Of a DNA stretch of 64,000 bases, positions 29,294 through 36,386 are shown one piece after another (position 1 is the stretch's first letter; each line of letters begins with the position of its first letter). The notes below the pieces were generated by a model. That model saw only the letters and a program-made list of their open reading frames with translations. It was not told the DNA's origin and did not search any database. Both the position numbers and the translations under genes were made by a program. Source of the stretch: Acinetobacter rudis (GTDB taxonomy: Bacteria; Pseudomonadota; Gammaproteobacteria; Pseudomonadales; Moraxellaceae); NCBI RefSeq assembly GCF_031157835.1, contig NZ_JAVIDR010000011.1:35569-99568 (forward strand). The letters are read 5' to 3'.

Positions 29294-29551
29294 TCACCTG
29301 AGGGCTTTCACCAAAGCACCATGCTTAACCTGACACTCATTGTATTTAATCACTGTATCAAGCGACCACAGAATTAATACGCTACCCTGCCCTGATTCCA
29401 ACAACTGCAGATCAGGGCAAGGCACAAGTAGATTAGCTGGTATTTGTGGCGATAAGACTGTTGAGCTGACGCAAGCCGTCAGCATCAATACAGACGTTGT
29501 GATACATAGGCCGATCAATAATTTTTTGCACTTCTTTAATAACAACTTCAT
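29294..29551 (-). CDS. Rz1: Outer-membrane spanin subunit, Rz1-like lipoprotein
   Basis: An 85-residue lipoprotein with Lys-rich N-terminus, hydrophobic segment and lipobox LTAC, followed by a Pro-containing short mature part. The first 119 bases overlap the end of the Rz gene in another frame, the classic nested Rz/Rz1 arrangement. It joins Rz to fuse inner and outer membranes at the last step of lysis. Confidence 0.8.
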   Translation of the reverse strand: MKLLLKKCKKLLIGLCITTSVLMLTACVSSTVLSPQIPANLLVPCPDLQLLESGQGSVLILWSLDTVIKYNECQVKHGALVKALR

Positions 29552-29810
29552 TTTTCACTCGCTGTTCTGATTTGAGTTTTTCATAGTCAGCACTGGCTTG
29601 GTTTGCCTTATCTTGTGCTTTGACTAATTCTTTTTGCTGATCATCCTTAAGCTTTTGAATCTTTTGCTGACATTGAATTTCAGCCTTTTTAAGATTGTCA
29701 GCTAAATGATTGGTATAGGCCATTTGCCCGAAGCAGATAAAAGAAAGGACCACAATTGCGATCCAGTATTTATATTTCCAGATGAGGTGTAGGTTCACTT
29801 CCCACCCCAC
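29433..29810 (-). CDS. Rz: Inner-membrane spanin subunit, Rz-like
   Basis: A 125-residue type II membrane protein: one transmembrane segment (YWIAIVVLSFICFG) near the N-terminus, then a long Lys/Gln/Glu-rich coiled coil. It starts inside the last codons of the endolysin gene and hosts the 5' part of Rz1, so lysis genes are tightly packed. Confidence 0.82.
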   Translation of the reverse strand: MGWEVNLHLIWKYKYWIAIVVLSFICFGQMAYTNHLADNLKKAEIQCQQKIQKLKDDQQKELVKAQDKANQASADYEKLKSEQRVKNEVVIKEVQKIIDRPMYHNVCIDADGLRQLNSLIATNTS

Positions 29811-30382
29811 TTTTTATAAGCATTGGCTAATTTAATGTCGTAGCTGTTTTTGGCATATGCAGGGCCGTTATAACCACGTGCAAAGGCGTTCCAATCTTTG
29901 TTTTGCAACGCTTTGACTAAATTATTCACTTTGATATAGCGACACATGGCATCAAGTTGTGATGCTTCATCTCGGTACATTGTATTGATGAAATTCTGTA
30001 AATTAGGATATCCCAATGACTTCCAGTGATAGCCCATCACCTGACCTAATCCCCATGAGGCAGATTCAAGTGCAGAGTCTCGATGATATTGAGTTGCTGC
30101 ATTTAAACGCCCATGTTGAGCAGAATATAAACCATATCCACCTGCATTCTTATTGCATAGATCTGGTCGCTCACGCATGGCCTGTTCGGCAGCTTGTGCT
30201 TTTCCATTTGCAATTAAACGCTGACGAAAAACATGACGTTCAAAAAGGATAACTGGCGTTTGGTCGCTATTGAAGCCACTACCCTTACATTCAATCTCAA
30301 TTACGGCTCGAAGTGCCGCTACTGAGATACCCAATGATGCAGCTTGTTTTTCAATTTGTTCAGTTGTTAATTTCTTAGACAC
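29795..30382 (-). CDS. Endolysin, N-acetylmuramidase (DUF3380) family
   Basis: A 195-residue peptidoglycan hydrolase with no signal peptide, so it depends on a holin. Recognised by AAVIEIECKGSGF (catalytic Glu shown here as VIEIE), PVILFERHVF, ASWGLGQVMGYH and ARGYNGPAY. It lies directly between the holin-like gene and Rz/Rz1. Starts at an ATG preceded by AGAAAAG. Confidence 0.88.
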   Translation of the reverse strand: MSKKLTTEQIEKQAASLGISVAALRAVIEIECKGSGFNSDQTPVILFERHVFRQRLIANGKAQAAEQAMRERPDLCNKNAGGYGLYSAQHGRLNAATQYHRDSALESASWGLGQVMGYHWKSLGYPNLQNFINTMYRDEASQLDAMCRYIKVNNLVKALQNKDWNAFARGYNGPAYAKNSYDIKLANAYKKWGGK

Positions 30383-30400
30383 TACTTTTCTCCAGACAAA

Positions 30401-30424
30401 ATAAAACCGCCATAAAAGGCGGCT
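30401..30424 (-). terminator. Terminator between holin-like gene and endolysin
   Basis: CCGCC/GGCGG stem with a 6-base loop; on the minus strand it is followed by TTTTATTTTG. Confidence 0.65.
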
Positions 30425-30440
30425 ATAACTTAAATATTAT

Positions 30441-30812
30441 TTACTTAAACATGGCTTTGAATGCGGACTTAATTTCCACAATCAGCTCACCAATAGACTT
30501 ACCTTTGAGTAATTGAATGGCTTGGTACCAAATACCAATCATCAACATCCCAAAGATGGCAAAAATCAACATGACGAAACCTTGCGCCATATGTGAGTAG
30601 TGTGCGAGGTCCATATACTCGATAAATGCTGAGCCGCCATACAAACTAATCGCAACACTAAAAGTGAATTTCATGATTACGCCAAGCGTTATTTTGATGC
30701 GGCCTTCAGTGTCGATATCACCAGAGAGTGTTAGTGCAAAGATTGCGCCAATGACAGCCGCTAGGATTTTAAAAATCCATGGCAAGCCTTTGATGCTGAT
30801 TGGATCATTCAT
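30441..30812 (-). CDS. Holin-like membrane protein, copy B
   Basis: A 123-residue protein with three hydrophobic segments and a basic C-terminal tail (GKSIGELIVEIKSAFKAMF). Position directly upstream of the endolysin supports a holin role. The gene at 34,124-34,501 has a similar tail (GKTIVEVVREIKKV) and the same kind of leader, so the two look like paralogues or alternative holin/antiholin partners. Confidence 0.7.
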   Translation of the reverse strand: MNDPISIKGLPWIFKILAAVIGAIFALTLSGDIDTEGRIKITLGVIMKFTFSVAISLYGGSAFIEYMDLAHYSHMAQGFVMLIFAIFGMLMIGIWYQAIQLLKGKSIGELIVEIKSAFKAMFK

Positions 30813-31130
30813 ACGTTTTCCTAAATTTTGGTCATAAAAAAAGCCATCACAAATGATGCGATGGCTATGGTAAATGGCTCTAATGTCTCAAGGACTTATT
30901 TTATGAAGTCGTGCAATGTTTCCTCCTAAATTTTGGGTGTAAAAAAACCGCTAATACGATATCTGGGGCAATAATTTCAAATAGATAGCTACTCTATTGA
31001 GCCATTGCTACTCTATATGAAAAATTTAACCGATATTTAAAGATTTTTATTACGTAGGTAATATAGATTTTTGAACTTTATACAATTAAAACATATAATT
31101 AGAACATCTAAATCAATCTGAAATTTAACT
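30813..31130. other. Intergenic stretch with terminator and a leader remnant
   Basis: About 320 bases. It contains the strong terminator at 30,834-30,866 and, at about 30,915-30,955, a second copy of the leader unit seen before the holin genes (poly-T, AAAATTTAGGAGG on the minus strand) that now leads only into a six-codon frame. The rest is AT-rich and carries the promoter region of the plus-strand acetyltransferase. Confidence 0.55.
30834..30866 (-). terminator. Terminator upstream of holin copy B
   Basis: AGCCATCGCATC, short loop, GTGATGGCT then eight T on the minus strand, ending just before the holin ribosome-binding site. Confidence 0.8.
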
Positions 31131-31868
31131 ATGAATAAGTCATATCTAGAATTGAAATACTTTTTGGCAGATAAAAATATTTTTTTTAAAACTCATGGCG
31201 GACACCGGCACAGTAATACTGAACAGATTTATTTTGATGATGGTTGCCAAATTGAACCATACACGGCTTTTCTATATGGTTCCAATATATATAGTATGGG
31301 AAGCTTTTCATACTCTTGGAGTTCATTACCAACTGACACTATTGTTGGCAGGTATTGCTCAATCGCCAAGAATGTAAGTGTTATTGGAGTAAGACATCCG
31401 TATGAATGGGTTACAACTAGCAGCTCAACTTACGATAAGTACTTTATTATATTTAAAAAATTTATCCAGGATAACAATCAAAACACTCGCCACTTTAAAC
31501 TTCCTAACCCTAGTCGAAACCACGGACTAATCATAGGTAATGATGTTTGGATTGGAGCAGGTGCCGTCCTAAAGCGTGACCTGATCATTGGAGATGGAGC
31601 TGTTATTGCAGCAAACTCAGTAATAACAAAAGATGTTCCGCCCTACGCAATTGTTGGCGGGAACCCTGCAAAGGTAATCAAATACAGATTTGATGAAGAG
31701 ACTATCAACAAATTAATATCATTAAAATGGTGGGAGTATGCGTTTACTGATATTCAATCTCTTGATGTTTCAAACATTGAAGAGTTTATCCTCAACTTCG
31801 AAAGCATCTCTGCTAATAAGAAAAAATTTACTCCCCTAAAAGTATCCTTGCCATATTCTAGCTTTTAG
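31131..31868 (+). CDS. CatB-related O-acetyltransferase
   Basis: A 245-residue left-handed beta-helix acetyltransferase of the xenobiotic/CatB subgroup: IVGRYCSIAKNV near the start, a His in GVRHPYEW, hexapeptide repeats IIGNDVWIGAGAVL and VIAANSVITKDVPPYAIVGGNPAKVI, and the family C-terminal LKWWEY. The acceptor is probably a sugar. It is on the plus strand within the late region, likely lysogen-expressed cargo that could modify surface polysaccharide (inference). Its stop is one base from the convergent carboxypeptidase stop. Confidence 0.85.
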   Translation: MNKSYLELKYFLADKNIFFKTHGGHRHSNTEQIYFDDGCQIEPYTAFLYGSNIYSMGSFSYSWSSLPTDTIVGRYCSIAKNVSVIGVRHPYEWVTTSSSTYDKYFIIFKKFIQDNNQNTRHFKLPNPSRNHGLIIGNDVWIGAGAVLKRDLIIGDGAVIAANSVITKDVPPYAIVGGNPAKVIKYRFDEETINKLISLKWWEYAFTDIQSLDVSNIEEFILNFESISANKKKFTPLKVSLPYSSF

Positions 31869-31869
31869 T

Positions 31870-32907
31870 CTAAATATGTTTTTCGCAGCGATTGCAATCA
31901 AGTAAAGTATTAAATATTTCGACCAATATCTGTCTGCTAGTGATTCTGACGCACTCCCAACCAGCACTCAATAGCGGATGATTCACATAAGGACACTCAA
32001 AAAGAATGGTTGGCAAATCAAATTCTTCTCCAACATATCTATCAGAATAACCCTCCCTAGGTTGTCCCAACCAACTTAGGGTATTCTGACCTATATTTTT
32101 TTTAATATTGACATGATACCAACCCGAGAAATTTTGAAAACTCTTAAATAAAAGCTCTTGAGACCATTTATGAGACGCTGCCCCCCAGGTTAATGCAGGA
32201 TCACCATGATCATGAATATTAATGATACAAAGGGACTCAGAATGATTCCTCTCCAACCACATGATAAAGACTTTGCTTTCCTTTTCAGACAATGGATGCT
32301 TGCCTTTAGATCCTTTAGCTTCACTCCATCCACTTGGAAAGTTTCTATTTAAATCTACGTTATTTGAATTCCGTCTTCGTGTATGTCTAACCCCCCAAGG
32401 ATTCATGCAGGGTATAATTCTGATTTGAAATGTAGATCTTATTCTAGATAAAAATAAGTCTTCATTATATTTATGCATTAACTCATGAAAAAATAACATT
32501 AGCATAATTTGTGAAGTACACTCCTGACCATGCTGACCCGCATAGATCAAGATTTGTGGGAATTTATTTATGCTTTTTGGAGAGGTTCTCATTTTTCCAA
32601 TATTAAATGGCTTAAATATGTATTCTCTAATCTCATTTAACTGTTCATCCAGCCCCAGCACATTCATCGATATGTATTCTGGATATACTTCTAGTAACTC
32701 ATCATAAAATTGATATGTAGTTTTTAAAAAATTCTTATCATTAAGTGATGTAATTTCTTCATTTGAATACTGATACCATTTATGCTTATCATCTACATAC
32801 GCTCGAGAATTATTTTTATGATTAAGTTTTTTTACGAAAAACTCTGATAGATCTTCAGCCCATCGCTGTTTCAGTATTTCAAGATTTTGAAGCGCCGACT
32901 TAATCAT
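31870..32907 (-). CDS. M14-family zinc carboxypeptidase
   Basis: A 345-residue enzyme with the M14 catalytic set: GQHGQE (HxxE zinc ligands), NPWGVRHTRRRN and DLNRNFP (substrate Arg/Asn), NIHDHG (third zinc His) and a late Glu in ILFECPY. It has no signal peptide. M14 enzymes cleave C-terminal residues, including peptidoglycan peptides. Its presence in a phage late region next to a tail fibre is unusual; it could act on cell-wall peptides or tail/cell-surface protein. Confidence 0.8.
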   Translation of the reverse strand: MIKSALQNLEILKQRWAEDLSEFFVKKLNHKNNSRAYVDDKHKWYQYSNEEITSLNDKNFLKTTYQFYDELLEVYPEYISMNVLGLDEQLNEIREYIFKPFNIGKMRTSPKSINKFPQILIYAGQHGQECTSQIMLMLFFHELMHKYNEDLFLSRIRSTFQIRIIPCMNPWGVRHTRRRNSNNVDLNRNFPSGWSEAKGSKGKHPLSEKESKVFIMWLERNHSESLCIINIHDHGDPALTWGAASHKWSQELLFKSFQNFSGWYHVNIKKNIGQNTLSWLGQPREGYSDRYVGEEFDLPTILFECPYVNHPLLSAGWECVRITSRQILVEIFNTLLDCNRCEKHI

Positions 32908-32987
32908 TATCTTTCAACCTAATCACCATATTAATTAACCACTTGACTGGATTAAAGGTACTAATAGTAAATTTCATTCAATTAACT

Positions 32988-33770
32988 TTAAAGTAATTCA
33001 TTACAATATTTTGCAATAATTTGAGAATCAAGCGCCCTTCCATCTGAAGATGATGATCGGGCAGTAACAGCCAATGCTTTACGGCCATCTTTGAGTTGAA
33101 AGTACAGGATAATATTGTATAAATCACCTAAACTTCCAGTTTTACCACCTAATGCCCAAAACTCTTGATCCTGAATAGCCATCACTGAAGTTTTAATTTT
33201 CTCAACTCTGGGATTTACACCTAGTACCTTCATTTTATATTCAGATTTTGACCAAATATCTTGCATAACTAAATTTTGACAGGCATAAACACCTAGTTTA
33301 GCTAAATCAATAGGTGTTGAGAGTTGTTTTCCATGAGCAAGTCCTGATGGATTAAAAAACTTTGAGTTTTTCATACCTATTGACAGTGCTTTTACATTCA
33401 TTGCTTCTACAAAAGTTTGTCTGTCTCCCCCCATCCTCTCACCAAGCACACGAGCTACGCAATTTGCAGCGGTATTAGATGATGGAAGCATCATATTATG
33501 TAGTAAATCAATTAGTGAAACCTGATCCCCATCTTGAAGGTTATAACCACTTCCTGAAACTACATCCTCATCAATTACATTAAAAATTTCATTAATATTT
33601 ATCTTAGATTCCAAAGCCACAACTGTACTCAACACTTTAGTCAAGGAGGCTGGCATAGTGACTTGTTCACTATTTTTATTAATTAATAAATTTAAATAGT
33701 CTGGATTATTTTGTGCATCCAAAGGTACAACAATAACATTTTCTGCTGTCAGATATGACAAGTTTGGCAC
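32988..33770 (-). CDS. Serine DD-peptidase-like domain, stand-alone copy of fibre C-terminus
   Basis: A 260-residue protein of the penicillin-binding/DD-carboxypeptidase fold: S42xxK45 (ASLTK), SSN (PSSNTAAN) and GGKTGS. It has no signal peptide and starts at GTG 33770 with a weak ribosome-binding site. It aligns throughout with the C-terminal half of the fibre protein at 34,569-36,329, beginning exactly at VVPNL (TVPSL in the fibre). This looks like a spare or displaced receptor-domain cassette rather than an independent housekeeping enzyme. Confidence 0.75.
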   Translation of the reverse strand: MPNLSYLTAENVIVVPLDAQNNPDYLNLLINKNSEQVTMPASLTKVLSTVVALESKININEIFNVIDEDVVSGSGYNLQDGDQVSLIDLLHNMMLPSSNTAANCVARVLGERMGGDRQTFVEAMNVKALSIGMKNSKFFNPSGLAHGKQLSTPIDLAKLGVYACQNLVMQDIWSKSEYKMKVLGVNPRVEKIKTSVMAIQDQEFWALGGKTGSLGDLYNIILYFQLKDGRKALAVTARSSSSDGRALDSQIIAKYCNELL

Positions 33771-34123
33771 GACATTTAGACTCTAAATAAGGTGATACAA
33801 TTAGATCATTTAAAAAAATAATGTCAATATAAGATATTGTTTTACATTAAAGTAACCTTGAGATAGTATCCATAAAGTTAGACTAATAATTTTTCACGCT
33901 ATCAGGTGTTTTAAGATGTGTGAGCTCAAGTCATGTGTGCATTATGTACAAAAGATCATTCACAACTTCACCCAAATAACATTTCTCCCCTTTGCTTAGA
34001 TCTGTATTGGTGGGATCTAGGCATCATCAATAACCCCAAACACCTCTGGTTAAGTTCGTATTCGTTTAAAGCTAACCAGTGAAAAATAAAACCGCCATAA
34101 AGGCGACATTTAACTTATTTAGA
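33771..34123. other. Gap between spare domain and holin copy A
   Basis: About 350 bases. Near 34,083-34,107 it contains a degenerate version of the CCGCC/GGCGG hairpin found after holin copy B, which points to a duplicated segment. A 49-codon plus-strand frame (33,933-34,082) starting MCALC exists but lacks a ribosome-binding site and is not called. Nothing else recognised. Confidence 0.5.
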
Positions 34124-34501
34124 CTATTCATCTTTGACTTTCTTTATTTCTCTCACCACCTCAACAATGGTTTTACCCTCTTGCCTATTTATGAAGTTAA
34201 AAGTCCAACGTACAATTGCCCATCCCGGTAAACCACAGACGAAAAAAAAGCCCCCAAGGGCAATCATTCCCCAAATGTCCGTTACCCATTCATGTAGGCC
34301 CCAACGGACAATAATAAATGAGCCACCTGCAAGACTTGAGACAACGGTACAGATCAGGCCAACTGCCCACTCCTGAGGTGAGCGTGGAAAGCGCATCATG
34401 ATGACAACTGTTGCTACGGCTGCAATCGCCAAAGTTACAGCAATTGCAGCCCCATAGAATTTTAAAAAGGCAGTCAAGCTACCTGTGGAAACTGGTTCCA
34501 T
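34124..34501 (-). CDS. Holin-like membrane protein, copy A
   Basis: A 125-residue protein with three hydrophobic segments and a charged C-terminal tail, directly downstream of the fibre gene. Preceded by the leader AAAATTTAGGAAAACTC. Together with copy B it flanks a 3.3-kb cassette. Either could be the functional holin; the other may be an antiholin. Confidence 0.68.
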   Translation of the reverse strand: MEPVSTGSLTAFLKFYGAAIAVTLAIAAVATVVIMMRFPRSPQEWAVGLICTVVSSLAGGSFIIVRWGLHEWVTDIWGMIALGGFFFVCGLPGWAIVRWTFNFINRQEGKTIVEVVREIKKVKDE

Positions 34502-34523
34502 GAGTTTTCCTAAATTTTAGACA

Positions 34524-34543
34524 TAAAAAAACCGCTTTCGCGG
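34524..34543 (-). terminator. Terminator after the fibre gene
   Basis: CCGCGAAAGCGG followed by seven T on the minus strand, ending 23 bases before the holin start. Confidence 0.8.
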
Positions 34544-34568
34544 CACATGAAGATATGGCAATTTAATA

Positions 34569-36329
34569 TCAATTCAACTTTATAATTTCTAATGGCGATG
34601 GAAATGCATAATTATTACGAGAATGCATTGTAATATGCTCACAATCTAGTGCTCTAACATCACTACTTGCTGACCCCATAGTGACAACAACCCCTTTATA
34701 CCCATTTGGCAAATGAACAACTAGTATCATATTAAATAGACTACCTAAAGTTCCAGTTTTACCCCCATATGCCCAGAACTCACCATTTGTAATTGGTATC
34801 ACTGATGACCTTATCGACTCAGTTCTAGCATTAGGGCCTTCAATTGTCATGTCATATGAGGGCTGACTCCATATTTCTTGCAAAATACTATTTTGGGATG
34901 CATGCACACCAAGCAAGCACATATCAATACATGTTGTTTTTTGCTGGCCATGAGCAAGACCTGATGGATTATAAAACTTTGAGCTTTTCATCCCAAGTGA
35001 TAAAGCTTTTACATTCATTTCATCCACAAATGTTTGGGTATCACCACCCATTTTCATGCCAATCACGCGGGCTACACAATTTGCAGCAATATTTGATGAT
35101 GGTAACATCATGTCATAAAGCAGATCTCTGACTGAAACACTATCACCAGCTTTTAGGTTGTATCCACTCCCCACCACAATATCATCTTGAATTACATTAA
35201 AACGCTCTGAGAGATCAACACCAAAATCAAGCGCGACCAAGACACTTAACAACTTTGTCATTGATCCTGGATACTCCTGAATATCACCTTTATTATTCAA
35301 CAGAATATCCACATCAAGTGATGCTGGAGCAATTGCCATAACTGCATATTTTTTTGCAGTAATTATATCCAAACTAGGTACTGTATAGAGCATTTTTAGC
35401 TTTTGATTTACAGCACTTTGAGCAATCTGGTTTGATTGTTTATCAACATATGCTTTGGATGCTTTCTCATCCCATTCATTCCAATTTACTGACTTCGCTC
35501 TAGTAAAAAGACGGTTAGATAAAGTAAGAAAAATTTGCGTTTTCGACGCATTTGCAGCTCGATCAATAAACAGCGTCCCATTTTCTTGTACAGGAAAGTT
35601 CATATCGGGTGTTGCATTTGCAGCAAGAACTGAAAAAACACCATTTTCCAGTGCATCATTTGCATTAATTTTACCTAGTGGACGAGTAGTTAGCTTAGGC
35701 GAATTCTCATTAAAAATTTTAATATCATTTGCTACTGTTGTAGCTGTTGCCTGCCTGTCCCATTCTCCCCAGCTAGCGCTTTTGGTTCGAACAGCAATTT
35801 TACCTGTTAGTGTTTCTACTGTTTGCGATAGTGAGGCGTTGCCCACTCGGCGATTTGTAATAGCTGATGCCTCACCAGGAAAAGGATAGTTGTTTTGAAT
35901 TGTTGCTGCGATTGCAATTGCTGAGAAATCACCTTCAACGATTACATCATTTAAATTATCTGAGCTAGTCAAGAGAATGGTTTTAAATTTTGGATTAGCA
36001 TTAGCAAAGTCTTTCGCCTGTTCCAACTCACTCAAACCAGTGTCGTGCCAGCCATTATCTTTCCAAAGCCAAACCTTTTTAGTATCCATCGCTTTGGCTG
36101 CACTGGGACTAATATTAGGCATATAGGCAAGTAGCTCTGCTTCAGTAGCAAATGGCATAAATCCACCATTTTCCATGATTTGGCGAATTGCATTGGGCAT
36201 AGTTGGATATTCTTTACCACGACGAGTTTTCACATACTCGCTATCCCCACCACTGATAGCTTGATCAAGTGCATCACAATCTTTATCTGCATCCTTGAGC
36301 TTTTGTGCGGTCACAATTTTATCTGCCAT
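34569..36329 (-). CDS. Tail fibre with C-terminal serine DD-peptidase-like domain
   Basis: About 586 residues. Residues 1-120 are a short adaptor-like region; the middle (about 120-310) has the repeated RTKSASWGEWD / TRAKSVNWNEWD motif typical of phage fibres. From about residue 325 it becomes a penicillin-binding-protein-like serine hydrolase: S356xxK359 (GSMTK), S411xN413 (PSSN), K524TG (GGKTGT). All three catalytic motifs are intact. It probably acts on the host surface, as a peptidoglycan peptidase or as an esterase of the same fold. Start at 36329 follows a terminator and a GGAGAAAG ribosome-binding site. Confidence 0.82.
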   Translation of the reverse strand: MADKIVTAQKLKDADKDCDALDQAISGGDSEYVKTRRGKEYPTMPNAIRQIMENGGFMPFATEAELLAYMPNISPSAAKAMDTKKVWLWKDNGWHDTGLSELEQAKDFANANPKFKTILLTSSDNLNDVIVEGDFSAIAIAATIQNNYPFPGEASAITNRRVGNASLSQTVETLTGKIAVRTKSASWGEWDRQATATTVANDIKIFNENSPKLTTRPLGKINANDALENGVFSVLAANATPDMNFPVQENGTLFIDRAANASKTQIFLTLSNRLFTRAKSVNWNEWDEKASKAYVDKQSNQIAQSAVNQKLKMLYTVPSLDIITAKKYAVMAIAPASLDVDILLNNKGDIQEYPGSMTKLLSVLVALDFGVDLSERFNVIQDDIVVGSGYNLKAGDSVSVRDLLYDMMLPSSNIAANCVARVIGMKMGGDTQTFVDEMNVKALSLGMKSSKFYNPSGLAHGQQKTTCIDMCLLGVHASQNSILQEIWSQPSYDMTIEGPNARTESIRSSVIPITNGEFWAYGGKTGTLGSLFNMILVVHLPNGYKGVVVTMGSASSDVRALDCEHITMHSRNNYAFPSPLEIIKLN

Positions 36330-36348
36330 CTGTCTTTCTCCAGGCATT

Positions 36349-36370
36349 AAAAAAGCCACCCGAAGGTGGC
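36349..36370 (-). terminator. Terminator between TipJ and fibre genes
   Basis: GCCACC/GGTGGC stem with CGAA-type loop followed on the minus strand by TTTTTT. Confidence 0.8.
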
Positions 36371-36386
36371 CTGAATTTAAGTTTAT

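Noticed and set aside
33933..34082. 49-codon plus-strand frame beginning MCALC
   Set aside because: No ribosome-binding site and no homology recognised; length is within chance expectation in an otherwise non-coding gap.
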